DNA from: an uncultured Eubacteriales bacterium
Lineage (GTDB): Bacteria; Bacillota; Clostridia; Lachnospirales; Lachnospiraceae
Length of the DNA stretch: 64,000 nt
Reading direction: 5' to 3'
Assembly (NCBI GenBank): GCA_900319795.1
Contig: ONPU01000009.1
Coordinates: forward strand, 53,958-117,957
Below are positions 23,511 to 32,123 of the stretch, piece after piece. Under the pieces are notes generated by a model that searched no databases, had not been told where the DNA came from, and saw nothing but the letters and a program-made list of their open reading frames with translations. Position 1 is the stretch's first letter, and the number at the start of each line of letters is the position of its first letter. Made by a program: the position numbers and the translations under genes.

Positions 23511-25481
23511 TTACAGCCGAAGCGCTGTGTAATAGCCCTGGTTCGTCGCCTGGTAGATCTGGCCCACATTGGAGCAGTCGCCGATGACATAGGACTCGTC
23601 CACTTTTTCGCAGAGCGCGTCCACTGCCGCCCAGGGAGCTCTGAAGCCGAGCGCGCATACCACGGAATCCGCTTCGATCACGAATTCTTCGCCGTCATGC
23701 TCCACTTTCACGCCTTCCGGCAGAATCTCTTTCACCTTCGTGTCGGTGTAGATCTTCGCCGCGCGGTTGACTTCGACCATGAGGCCGCCGCGATAGAAGG
23801 AATTGACCTCTTCCGCCACCGCTTTCTTCATTTCAATGATCGAGCATTCATGGCCCTCATGTTCAAAGCCGACTGCCGCTTCCGCGCCGACGAGGCCGCC
23901 GCCCATGATCGCGACCCGCTTTCCGAGTTTTTCCGGATGCAGTTCCGCGTCAATTGCCATGATCACGTTCGGAAGATCCATGCCCTTGATCGGGGGACGA
24001 AGCTCGTTCGAACCGATCGCCACGATGAGAGCATCGGGATCAAACGCTTCGACATATTCCGGCGTCACTTCGGTATTCAGGAAAATGTTGACTCCCGCTT
24101 CCCTCACACGCCGCTCGAGGACGACTGCCAGCTTGCGGATATCTTCCTTAAAATAGGCCGCTCCCGCAGGATGCAGGTTTCCGCCGAGCTTGTCGCTCTT
24201 TTCCACGAGAGTGACATTGTGTCCTCTCCTGGCCGCCGTGATTGCCGCTTCCATACCGGCAGGGCCGCCGCCCGCGATCAGAACCTTCTTCTTTTTCTGA
24301 ACCGGCGCGATTCCGTATTTGTGCGGAAGCTGCTGTCCCATTACCGGGTTGACGGTACATTTGACGGTTTCGCTCTTCGATGTCTCGCCGAAGCACTCAT
24401 AGCATCTGAGGCACGGTGTGATATCGTCGGCACGGTCATAGAGCGCCTTGTTCGGGATCTCGGGATCCGCCAGAAGGCCTCTTCCGATCGCCACGGCATC
24501 CGCTTCGCCGCCCGCGATAATCTGTTCCATCTGAGCCGGATCATTGAGGGATCCGACGCATTCAACCGGCTTTTTCACGATCTTCTTCACCTTCGCGGCG
24601 AACTGTACGTTGATACCTCTCGGGAAAAATGCCGACGGATGCGTTCTGCAGAACATATCCGGATCTTCATGGTTGCCGCAGGAGACATTGTAGATATCGA
24701 CCTTGTCTTCCACCATCTTCGCGACTTCCATGCATTCTTCGTCACTCATGCCGCGGTCGGTCATGTCCGAACCGGAGATGCGGATCTCGATCGGGAACAT
24801 CGGTCCGACCGCTTTCCTGACCGCGTCCAGGGCCAGCATCAGGAAACGGGCGCGGTTCTCCAGGGAACCACCGAATTCATCCGTTCTCTGGTTGATGACC
24901 GGAGAGAGGAACTGAGAGAACAGCCATCCATGGGCCGCATGGACCTGCAGCATGTCAAATCCGCAGTCCTTTACGAGTTTCGCGGCCTTTCCGTAGGACT
25001 CCACGATCTCATAGATGAGTTCCTTCGGCATTTCTTCCACTTCACCGGCCGGCATCGTGCACTTGCTCGGTCCGTAAGCGATTTCACAGCCGTCCTCGTC
25101 GCCGCCGACGGAAGCAAGTCCGCCGTACATGCCGCCGTGGGAAAGCTGGATACTGGCATAAGCGCCTCCGTTGTGAATCGCTCTGGCCGCCTCGGCAAGC
25201 CCCTGCTTCACGCCGAAGGAGTCCAGCTGCAGCTGCTTGTTATGGGATTTTCCCGTCGCGGAGTGAACGATCGCCTCTCCGTATGTGACAACCGCAGCGC
25301 CGCCCTTTGCCTTTTCTTCGAGATAGGCGATCATTTCCGGAGTAAAATGTCCTTCGGTCGTGATCATGCTCGGGCTGGTCGCCGACGCGATGATTCTGTT
25401 TTTAAGTCTTAAGTTTCCGATTCTTAAGGGGGACAGCAAATGAGGATATTTTGCCTTTCCCGGACATGTTTTCGCTCCCAT
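23511..25481 (-). CDS. Old-yellow-enzyme-type NADH:flavin oxidoreductase (FadH/BaiCD family)
   Basis: The 656-residue protein has an N-terminal FMN TIM barrel (residues ~10-360), a 4Fe-4S motif (CLRCYECF ... CTVNP) near 375-395, and a C-terminal FAD/NAD domain with GGGPAGMEAA and GGGLVGAEAA. This is the layout of 2,4-dienoyl-CoA reductase, trimethylamine dehydrogenase and gut enoate or flavone reductases, which reduce activated C=C bonds. The start is ATG 25481 with AAAAAGGAGAAACAG. In this window it could reduce an enone formed when a 3-keto-glycoside is cleaved, or the released aglycone; both are inference. Confidence 0.85.
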   Translation of the reverse strand: MGAKTCPGKAKYPHLLSPLRIGNLRLKNRIIASATSPSMITTEGHFTPEMIAYLEEKAKGGAAVVTYGEAIVHSATGKSHNKQLQLDSFGVKQGLAEAARAIHNGGAYASIQLSHGGMYGGLASVGGDEDGCEIAYGPSKCTMPAGEVEEMPKELIYEIVESYGKAAKLVKDCGFDMLQVHAAHGWLFSQFLSPVINQRTDEFGGSLENRARFLMLALDAVRKAVGPMFPIEIRISGSDMTDRGMSDEECMEVAKMVEDKVDIYNVSCGNHEDPDMFCRTHPSAFFPRGINVQFAAKVKKIVKKPVECVGSLNDPAQMEQIIAGGEADAVAIGRGLLADPEIPNKALYDRADDITPCLRCYECFGETSKSETVKCTVNPVMGQQLPHKYGIAPVQKKKKVLIAGGGPAGMEAAITAARRGHNVTLVEKSDKLGGNLHPAGAAYFKEDIRKLAVVLERRVREAGVNIFLNTEVTPEYVEAFDPDALIVAIGSNELRPPIKGMDLPNVIMAIDAELHPEKLGKRVAIMGGGLVGAEAAVGFEHEGHECSIIEMKKAVAEEVNSFYRGGLMVEVNRAAKIYTDTKVKEILPEGVKVEHDGEEFVIEADSVVCALGFRAPWAAVDALCEKVDESYVIGDCSNVGQIYQATNQGYYTALRL

Positions 25482-25508
25482 CTGTTTCTCCTTTTTATGT
25501 GGTAAAGA

Positions 25509-26567
25509 TTATTTCCTGATCTTCCAGATATACTTTCTCGGCTGATCGTGGAGATAAGCCAGCACTTCTTCTCCCATCATCGTGCCTGACCATCCGTCGA
25601 CGTCTGTGGTAAGGCCTGCCATATGCGGTGTGCAGACGACATTTCTCATCTTGAGAAGCGGGTGATTTGCCGGAACCGGCTCTTCCCAGTAAACGTCTAC
25701 CGCTGCTCCGGCGATGTCGCCGTTCTGAAGAGCTTCCACGAAATCCTTCTGTTCGATGACCCAGGCTCTCGCCGTATTGATGAGGATGCAGGACTTCTTC
25801 ATCCTGGAGAACCATTCCTTGTTGACCATTCCCTTTGTGGAGGGAAGAACCGGCAGATGAAGGCTGATCATGTCGCTTTCCGCAAGCATGGTATCCAGGT
25901 CAACCGCCTTTGCGCCGTCAGCTTCGATACGCTCTGCCGGGCAGTACGGATCGTAGGCCAGGATCTCCATTCCGAACGCCTTCGCGCGGACAGCCACTTC
26001 ACGGCCGATCGCGCCGTAGCCGGCGATGCCGAGCTTCTTGCCGTAGAGTTCGAAGCCGATGCCGTAGTCCGTGAACGGATGATTTTCATCGAGCGGTCCG
26101 AAGGTGACATTTTTCACATCCGGAACATCGTAGATATTCTCTTTCGCCGGACCGGTATGCTCGCCCTTGTTGAGGCCGATCGCGCTTAAAACAAGGCCTC
26201 TGGCCGCCGCGATCATCAGGCCGATATTGAATTCGGCAACCGCCACGCGGTTTCTGCCCGGTGTATAGGAAAGCTGAAGGCCGGCTTCATCAATCGCCGC
26301 ATAGTCCACTGTCGCCGGTGTTCCCTTGGCCACGCCGAGGAATTTCATTCCGGAAGCTGCCCATGCCTTGATCGTATCCGCTCCGGCGTACTCATCGCCG
26401 AGCACGACAATCTCCTTGCCCATGCATTCTTCACGGGTCATGTCTTCCGTCACATTGCCCTTGCCGTGCTTCAGTTCGCCGCAGATCGTGACATCGCAGA
26501 ACTCCTCGATCTCTTTCATAAACTTCTCGGGGATCGATGTGCACAGCGCCAGTGATTTTTTCATCAT
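25509..26567 (-). CDS. D-isomer-specific 2-hydroxyacid dehydrogenase
   Basis: The 352-residue protein has the NAD-binding motif GYGAIGREVA and the catalytic residues of the family: Arg in NTARAW, Glu in DVYWEEP and His in CTPHMAG. These enzymes interconvert 2-keto acids and D-2-hydroxy acids. An ATG pair at 26567 and 26564 follows AAAAGGAGGCTTAATG. It lies 27 bases upstream of the flavin reductase gene, probably in one transcript with the aldolase gene. The substrate may be a keto acid fragment of the sugar. Confidence 0.85.
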   Translation of the reverse strand: MMKKSLALCTSIPEKFMKEIEEFCDVTICGELKHGKGNVTEDMTREECMGKEIVVLGDEYAGADTIKAWAASGMKFLGVAKGTPATVDYAAIDEAGLQLSYTPGRNRVAVAEFNIGLMIAAARGLVLSAIGLNKGEHTGPAKENIYDVPDVKNVTFGPLDENHPFTDYGIGFELYGKKLGIAGYGAIGREVAVRAKAFGMEILAYDPYCPAERIEADGAKAVDLDTMLAESDMISLHLPVLPSTKGMVNKEWFSRMKKSCILINTARAWVIEQKDFVEALQNGDIAGAAVDVYWEEPVPANHPLLKMRNVVCTPHMAGLTTDVDGWSGTMMGEEVLAYLHDQPRKYIWKIRK

Positions 26568-26721
26568 TAAGCCTCCTTTTTCTTTTCAGTGATCAGATAC
26601 TGTTTTTGTTTCTGTATCAAGTTTATGATTTTTACGAAACCCGGAACAGAACACTATCCGCAATTCTGTCCGATTTTTTCTTCATTCATACGCCGTTTCC
26701 GGGATGACCTCTCAAACGCGT

Positions 26722-27867
26722 TCAATATGCCTTCTCGAGAAGATCCAGCACATCTTCCTTTGTGATGCCCTGACGCGGATTGAAGTTCAGCACCGGCTCC
26801 ATAAGGACATCTTTGGCAAGCATCTCGAAATCATCGCGGCTGATTCCCTGCTCCGAAAGAGTCTTGATTCCAAGCTCTTTCGTCAGAGTAAGGAGCGCCT
26901 CCGAAAGCAGGAGCTTGTCCTTCTCAATGTCGCCCGTGGGCTCAATTCCGATCGCCTGCGCCAGCTCGACCATCTCTTTCGGGCAGTTCTCCGCGTTATA
27001 TGCCATGACATATGGCAGAACCGTCGCGTTGGCCATGCCGTGCGCCAGTCCGAAATGCGCGCTCAGCGTGTGCGCGATGCCATGGACAAGGCCCAGGTTC
27101 GCGTTCGAGAAGCTGAAGCCGGTAATGATGCAGCCGAGCATCATCTGCTCGCGGGCTTCCATATTGTTCCCGTCTTTTACCGCTGCCGGAAGGTTGTCAT
27201 AGAGGATCTTAAGGCCGGCCAGAGCGTTATATTTCGTCAGCGGCGTCGCCATATTGGAAATGTAGCTCTCAACCGCGTGCGTAATGGCGTCCATACCGGT
27301 AGCCGCCGTCACCGAAGGCGGAACCGTTCTCGTGAATTCCGGATCGCAGATGACGTCGGACGCGACGATCTTGTCATCGATAATGACGTATTTAATGACC
27401 TTTTCCGTATCAATCAGCGCGCTCACGTTCGTGATTTCGCTGGAAGTACCGGCCGTCGTCGGGATCGCGATCAGCGGAAGTCCGGGGTTCTTCACCATGT
27501 TCATGCCGCCGTATTCGCCGATTGTTCCCGGGTTTGTCATGAGGACATTCACGGCTTTCGCCAGGTCGATGCTGCTGCCGCCGCCGACCGCCACGAATCC
27601 TTCAACCTTTTCATCCTTCGCAAGCTTCGCGGCCACTTCCACGACTTCATTGGTCGGATTCGGAATGACCCCGTCGAAAATGACGTACTGCGCGCCGCTC
27701 TTTTCCACCTGCTCCAGCACCTTTTCGGCGATCCCCGCCGCCTTGACGCCGCCGTCATAGACGACCATGACCTTCTTCATGCCGTACTTTCCGATGAGCG
27801 CCGGAAGTTCCTTCACGGCCCCGGCTCCGAAAGTAAGGTTGGTCTTAACAAAAAACTGATAGCTCAT
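26722..27867 (-). CDS. Iron-containing alcohol dehydrogenase
   Basis: The 381-residue group III alcohol dehydrogenase has the NAD motif GGGSSIDLAKA and metal ligands in GMDAITHAVESY and in LVHGIAHTLSAHFGLAHGMANA. It probably oxidises or reduces a small alcohol or aldehyde such as lactaldehyde or 1,3-propanediol-type compounds. The start is ATG 27867 with GGGAGGAAGCTCCA. It is the first gene of the leftward run 22800-27867, with a 154-base gap before the 2-hydroxyacid dehydrogenase gene. Confidence 0.9.
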   Translation of the reverse strand: MSYQFFVKTNLTFGAGAVKELPALIGKYGMKKVMVVYDGGVKAAGIAEKVLEQVEKSGAQYVIFDGVIPNPTNEVVEVAAKLAKDEKVEGFVAVGGGSSIDLAKAVNVLMTNPGTIGEYGGMNMVKNPGLPLIAIPTTAGTSSEITNVSALIDTEKVIKYVIIDDKIVASDVICDPEFTRTVPPSVTAATGMDAITHAVESYISNMATPLTKYNALAGLKILYDNLPAAVKDGNNMEAREQMMLGCIITGFSFSNANLGLVHGIAHTLSAHFGLAHGMANATVLPYVMAYNAENCPKEMVELAQAIGIEPTGDIEKDKLLLSEALLTLTKELGIKTLSEQGISRDDFEMLAKDVLMEPVLNFNPRQGITKEDVLDLLEKAY

Positions 27868-27934
27868 TGGAGCTTCCTCCCTCGTAATTGATCTGATTTG
27901 TGAAATGAAACATCATTCTCTTTGAAATGAAACC

Positions 27935-27962
27935 TTTACCGAAAGAAAAATGTCCGTATACT
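27935..27962 (+). promoter_or_regulatory. Predicted promoter of the phosphopantetheinyl transferase gene
   Basis: TTTACC (27935-27940) and TATACT (27957-27962) are 16 bases apart, about 40 bases before ATG 28001. Two direct copies of TGAAATGAAAC lie just upstream (about 27900-27911 and 27922-27933), possibly a regulator site. Confidence 0.45.
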
Positions 27963-28000
27963 ATATATAAGCACAGTACTTATCAAGGGGGCTTTCGTCC

Positions 28001-28618
28001 ATGCCGTATATCCTCTATACTGCCTTCGATCCGGAACCGCTTTCGGTTTCCGAACAGAACCGGCTCGAACACCGCCTCGGCCGCCGGCTGCTCATCCGGG
28101 GACTTGCGGAATTATACAGCGTTTCCGCGGATGAAGACCGGATCGGGGACATGCTGTCCGTGCCGGACAGCGGCAAGCCGTATCTTTCGGGATATCCCGA
28201 AATCCGCTTCAACATCACGCACTGCGCCGGTCTTGCCGCCTGCGCGTTTGATTCCGAAGAAGTGGGCGTCGACGCGGAGATGCCGGGCTATTTCCCTGAA
28301 ATCCTGATTAAAAGGGCCCTTTCTCCCGCCGAAAGGCAGCTGCTTTCGGAACGCGGGATCACGGAGGATCTCCGCAATGAGTGGTTTTACCGGCTTTGGA
28401 CGTTAAAGGAGGCCTATGTAAAAAGAAGCGGTATCGGCGTCGATACGGACCTGACCGCGTTCGGGTTTTCATTTTCCGAAAATGAAACCTCCCCGTCCGT
28501 CACCTGTACGGATCCCGGCGTCCGGTGCTTCCAGACGGCTCTCCCCACGGGACATCTTCTTTCTCTTTGTTATGCGAAAAACAGGGAAGAACCTCAGATC
28601 CTTCCCTGCTCTCTTTAA
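28001..28618 (+). CDS. 4'-phosphopantetheinyl transferase (Sfp type)
   Basis: The 205-residue protein has the Sfp/AcpT motifs: GKPYLSGYPEIRFNITHC, VGVDAE with magnesium-binding Asp91 and Glu93, and WTLKEAYVK with Lys136 and Glu137. It transfers phosphopantetheine from CoA to a carrier-protein serine. The start is ATG 28001 with AAGGGGG. It faces the second ACP/thiolase/DUF35 set tail-to-tail, with only three bases between stop codons. Because both nearby ACPs lack the normal DSL motif, this enzyme may be dedicated to them (inference). Confidence 0.85.
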   Translation: MPYILYTAFDPEPLSVSEQNRLEHRLGRRLLIRGLAELYSVSADEDRIGDMLSVPDSGKPYLSGYPEIRFNITHCAGLAACAFDSEEVGVDAEMPGYFPEILIKRALSPAERQLLSERGITEDLRNEWFYRLWTLKEAYVKRSGIGVDTDLTAFGFSFSENETSPSVTCTDPGVRCFQTALPTGHLLSLCYAKNREEPQILPCSL

Positions 28619-28621
28619 TTC

Positions 28622-29062
28622 TTATTCGTCCAGTTCGAAAAACAGCGTTGTATATCTGCCCATATCGTAGAATACCGGGCGGACGCGAACCGGAAGCTTG
28701 CCGTCGATCTCGCGGGCTTTCTTCTTGTTGATTCCGAGGATCACCGCGTTGATGGCCGGGCCTTCGTCAAACTGCACTTCGCCGCAGACATATTTGAGGC
28801 CTCTGTCTTCGAGCTCAAGTCTCGCGTTCAGAACGCCCGTGAACACGAAGCTCTTCAGGATGCCCTTGCCGCTTAACTCGGTCCATTCGGTCTCATGATA
28901 TCCGCAGGTGTTGCATGCCAGATGGGGCGGGAATTCGATCGCTCCGCACTCCTTGCACTTTCTCGCGTAGATTTTGCCCTCCGCAAGACCTTTCCAGAAC
29001 TTCTCCACGATGTGTTCCGGATTCCAGAATTCTTCTGTCTTCATTCTTTCGGGACTCGTCAT
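28622..29062 (-). CDS. DUF35 zinc-ribbon/OB-fold protein, second copy
   Basis: The 146-residue protein has cysteines at 36, 39, 50 and 53 (KCKECG and ACNTCG) and the same EFPPHLACNTCGYHETEW region as the copy at 12099-12515. As partner of a thiolase-like enzyme it should bind the phosphopantetheine arm of the acyl donor. It follows the second thiolase gene by 47 bases. ATG 29062 has ACAAGGAGAAGAGA upstream. The gene ends almost touching the phosphopantetheinyl transferase stop, with no terminator between. Confidence 0.9.
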   Translation of the reverse strand: MTSPERMKTEEFWNPEHIVEKFWKGLAEGKIYARKCKECGAIEFPPHLACNTCGYHETEWTELSGKGILKSFVFTGVLNARLELEDRGLKYVCGEVQFDEGPAINAVILGINKKKAREIDGKLPVRVRPVFYDMGRYTTLFFELDE

Positions 29063-29109
29063 TCTCTCTTCTCCTTGTAAAGCCTGTCTGTTCGGACAGA
29101 CATGTGTGC

Positions 29110-30399
29110 TTAAAACTTCGATTCCAGGATGATGCAGCGGACATTCTGTGCACCGCCGAAGCCGCGCAGGAACGTGCGCTTCGGAAGCTTCTTCACCTGA
29201 CGCTCGCCGGCTTCGCCGCGCATCTGGGTCACCGCTTCAAAGACGTCCGCCATACCGGATGCTCCGAAAGCGTGGCCGTAGGAAGTTCTTCCGCCGTTCG
29301 TGTTCATCGGCTTGTCGCCGTCGTAGGCGATTCTGCCGTCGAGAACGTATTTCCATCCTTCGCCCTTCGGAAGATAGCCGATCTCCTCGGCCGCGAGGAA
29401 CGCGGAGGAACCGATAAAGTCATTGACCAGAAGAAGGTCGATGTCGTCTGCCGTAAGACCTGTCAGTTCGAAGACCTGGCGCGCCGCTTCCGCAGTCGCT
29501 TTCTTCTCCAGATGCGGAACGATCGCGTCGAGAACGGATGCTCCGACTCCGAGAACTTCGACCGGCTTGTCCGTGAACTGATGAGCCATTTCCGTCGGAA
29601 CCACGATACATGCCGCGGCGCCGTCCGCCACACAGGAGTCGCTGGCAGTACGGAGATACTGGGTCATCTTCGGGTTGTTCCGGGATTTCATGTATTCCCA
29701 TACATCGTCATAACCGGCTTCCTTCGCCATCTCATCAAACGGCTTTCTCCGGATCGCGCGCGGGCAGAGAGCGGCGGCACGGCGGAAATGATAGGCCTGA
29801 TGCGAAAGAACATCGTCGATCTGATCCGGTGTAAGCCCGTTTTCCTTCGCGTAATAGTTGATCCAGTCATCGTGGTTCATGCCCGGGCCGCCGCCTAAGA
29901 ATCTTCCGTAGGCGCGGTCGAAGATCGAATCCAGGTCCGGGAACAGCACTTCGGAGGTCAGCGGAACTCTCATGAATGCCGGCGTATTGCCGTCCGGCAT
30001 GCCCGTGCCCTGTTCGGAGCAGCCCGAAAGGACGATATCATAGGCACCGCTCGCTACCGCGAAAACCGCTTCTTCCAGACCGACATGACCGGTGCAGCAG
30101 CCTTCCGAATGGGACAGGGAACCCTTTCCTCTCATACCGAACCAGTCCGCCACCTGGAGGTTCGGAGTGATGCAGTTGTTGAGAACGTGCGGGTTCGCGG
30201 AACCGTGGAAGAAATACTGTACGTCCCTCGGCTCGATCCCGGCGTCTTTCATGGCATCCAGAGCCGCGTGTCCAAACAGCTCACCGTTGGTGAGTCCCTT
30301 GTAGGTCTCGTTTTCCACGCCGTTAAAGAACGGAGTGGCGCCGATGCCGACGATTGAGACGCTTCTCATATTTTTCCCGAGCTTAACATTTGTCAGCAT
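29110..30399 (-). CDS. Thiolase-like acyltransferase, second copy
   Basis: The 429-residue protein is a clear paralogue of the one at 12533-13837. Likely nucleophile is Cys102 in SEGCCTG, and the GHP-like motif is GGRTSYGHAFGASG. As in the other copy the C-terminal thiolase cysteine is absent (RGFGGAQN). It lies 25 bases after the second ACP gene and upstream of the second DUF35 gene, so the ACP, thiolase and DUF35 protein probably form a complex. The start is ATG 30399 with AAGGAGAAGAAAGA. The reaction is unknown. Confidence 0.85.
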   Translation of the reverse strand: MLTNVKLGKNMRSVSIVGIGATPFFNGVENETYKGLTNGELFGHAALDAMKDAGIEPRDVQYFFHGSANPHVLNNCITPNLQVADWFGMRGKGSLSHSEGCCTGHVGLEEAVFAVASGAYDIVLSGCSEQGTGMPDGNTPAFMRVPLTSEVLFPDLDSIFDRAYGRFLGGGPGMNHDDWINYYAKENGLTPDQIDDVLSHQAYHFRRAAALCPRAIRRKPFDEMAKEAGYDDVWEYMKSRNNPKMTQYLRTASDSCVADGAAACIVVPTEMAHQFTDKPVEVLGVGASVLDAIVPHLEKKATAEAARQVFELTGLTADDIDLLLVNDFIGSSAFLAAEEIGYLPKGEGWKYVLDGRIAYDGDKPMNTNGGRTSYGHAFGASGMADVFEAVTQMRGEAGERQVKKLPKRTFLRGFGGAQNVRCIILESKF

Positions 30400-30424
30400 T
30401 CTTTCTTCTCCTTATCGCGTATCT

Positions 30425-30664
30425 TTACATTTCTTCTTCGATATAGTCCGCAAGGTCGCCGATTGTCTCGAATTTTCCGAAACGGGCAACCGGGATCATG
30501 ACCTCGAATTCATCCTCGATGGAAGCGGTCATGGCGACTCTCTGGGAGGATGCCACACCGAGTTCTTCCGAAATGTTGGTATTTTCGTTGATTCCGGACG
30601 CGTCCTTCTTGAAGGACATTGCTGCAAATTCAACCAGCTTTGCTACGATTTCTTCTCTGCTCAT
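30425..30664 (-). CDS. Acyl carrier protein, second copy, with an atypical motif
   Basis: The 79-residue acidic protein has the ACP pattern ISEELGVASSQRVAMTASIEDEFE. The attachment serine aligns in VASSQ; the usual Asp before it is Ala, as in the ACP at 11767-12006. The start is ATG 30664 with AGGAGGAAAATGTG, chosen over an upstream ATG without a ribosome site. It is the first gene of the ACP-thiolase-DUF35 set. Carrier for the thiolase reaction is the likely role. Confidence 0.85.
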   Translation of the reverse strand: MSREEIVAKLVEFAAMSFKKDASGINENTNISEELGVASSQRVAMTASIEDEFEVMIPVARFGKFETIGDLADYIEEEM

Positions 30665-30850
30665 CACATTTTCCTCCTGAGTTTCGTTTTTTGCCGCTCT
30701 TACGGCCTGTTTTATGAACTTACTTATCTGATGCATCCTGCCTTAATGCGGATGTTTCATTTGATGATATGAGTTTATTAAAAATGCTCCGCCGAAACCA
30801 GAACACTTCGGCGAAATCTGTTCATTTTTCCCTGATTTCCTGTATTGTGC

Positions 30851-31072
30851 AGGTGCAGCTAAAGATCAATGTATAAACACTTCAGACATCTGCACAAGTG
30901 ATTAGTACTTCTTAGCTCGTCAGAAATTGTGTTGTTCAAAAAAATCAGCACTGTCTGAGCGTAGCGAGTTTGCGATTTTTTTGAACGGTTTTAGCAATTT
31001 CTGAGGAGGTTAGAAGTTCTTCGCGCGGAAGCCGTCTGAAGTGTTTATACAATGATCTCCAGAATGCACCTC
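30851..31072. repeat. 222-bp fold-back element with terminal inverted repeats
   Basis: The 419-base gap between the ACP gene (30664) and the ThuA gene (31084) is mostly this element. Its ends are inverted repeats of about 38 bases, built on GATCAATGTATAAACACTTCAGAC and its complement. The inside also pairs, so the whole unit can fold into one long hairpin with the loop near CAGCACTGTCTGAGCG. Bases 30883-30977 match 57830-57924 with two differences in 95. It holds no gene. It looks like a MITE or a structured RNA gene. Confidence 0.85.
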
Positions 31073-31083
31073 CAACGCCCCGA

Positions 31084-31914
31084 TCAGTAGTACGGGAACA
31101 GCTTCAGCCGGTTGTCTCCCGAGCGGTTCGGACGTCCGAGTGTCACCTCTCCGGAGGCCGCCCATTCCGTACCGCGGACCAGCATCGTAATGAAGTTGAA
31201 GCGGTCCAGGGCTTCCCAGTGGCCGATCGAAGTGACGAACACACGGCCGTTGCCGTATTCATTGGTCCAGATGACCGGTGTATATTCATTGACGCCCGGC
31301 ATGTTTTCGAGCTTGCCGTCCGGAATTTCGACCGGATGATGCGCCGGCGGCCATCCCGGAACCCGGTAGTTTTCGACGTCGTCGTAGATCGAAGCCAGAA
31401 CGTGCATCTTTGCTTCCGGATGGATGATCACCTGCGAAAACAGGTCGTCGAATACGTTCATCCACTTGGCGTCGATATCCTTCGTAATCGGACTCGACGG
31501 ATCCATGATTTCCACGAAGTGGTCGTCCTTCGGGCAGCGCCGGCAGCCTTTTGTCATATCGCAGTATCCGCCGAGCATCTTTCTCCACTCATCCGGCCAG
31601 TGCGGATCGACCCAGACCGTGGAGTGATAGATCACGACGCCCTTGCCCTCAGAGACAAAGTCAAAAATCACGGATTCGGTCTGCTCTCCGAAGCGGACGG
31701 ACTTCTCGGTCGGGAAGAATTTCCCGTCATAGTCGATAAAAAGCGCGTCATACGGCTCCAGATACTCTTTTGTGATATTCCGGATTTCTTCCGTATAAAC
31801 CACTTCAAAGCGGCCGGTCGCCTCCAGAAGTTCCCTCAGGCGCGCAGTGATCAGTCTGCCCTGGTGCTCGACGGTGATCAGTCCTCCTACCAGAAGAATT
31901 TTCAGCTTCTCCAT
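31084..31914 (-). CDS. ThuA-domain protein (trehalose utilisation type)
   Basis: The 276-residue protein has the ThuA fold related to class I glutamine amidotransferases: MEKLKILLVGG at the start, DYDGKFFPTEKSVRFG, GKGVVIYHSTVW and the C-terminal NEYGNGRVFVTSIGHW. ThuA proteins act with a Gfo/Idh/MocA dehydrogenase (ThuB) in 3-keto-trehalose metabolism. A dehydrogenase and TIM-barrel pair is nearby (32830-35016). The start is ATG 31914 with GGAGGGGTATAT. It is transcribed alone, divergent from the TetR gene. Confidence 0.8.
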   Translation of the reverse strand: MEKLKILLVGGLITVEHQGRLITARLRELLEATGRFEVVYTEEIRNITKEYLEPYDALFIDYDGKFFPTEKSVRFGEQTESVIFDFVSEGKGVVIYHSTVWVDPHWPDEWRKMLGGYCDMTKGCRRCPKDDHFVEIMDPSSPITKDIDAKWMNVFDDLFSQVIIHPEAKMHVLASIYDDVENYRVPGWPPAHHPVEIPDGKLENMPGVNEYTPVIWTNEYGNGRVFVTSIGHWEALDRFNFITMLVRGTEWAASGEVTLGRPNRSGDNRLKLFPYY

Positions 31915-32041
31915 ATATACCCCTCCATTCCCTCAGCTTGTATTTCCGGAAATCATTGTTGTATAATTGCAGTCGACCGGAACAATTTCGCATAGAGCGC
32001 CAATCATCATTATCGTAACGGCAAAGAGACGAAGAAAATAT

Positions 32042-32054
32042 GGTCATTGTGACC
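32042..32054. promoter_or_regulatory. Palindrome GGTCA-TTG-TGACC, candidate TetR operator
   Basis: A perfect 5-bp inverted repeat with a 3-base centre lies 70 bases before the TetR start and 128 bases before the ThuA start. TetR-family dimers typically bind such palindromes in the divergent region next to their own gene. Confidence 0.4.
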
Positions 32055-32123
32055 TTTTAGGCAACGATATCTGTCTCTTTTTTGAATATTTTCGACAAGG
32101 AACCACAATATGCGGAGGCTTTC

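Noticed and set aside
22929-25412. Long plus-strand open frame of 827 codons opposite the flavin reductase and aldolase genes
   Set aside because: It is a shadow of the minus-strand genes, which have clear family motifs and ribosome sites. The plus frame has no recognisable domain.
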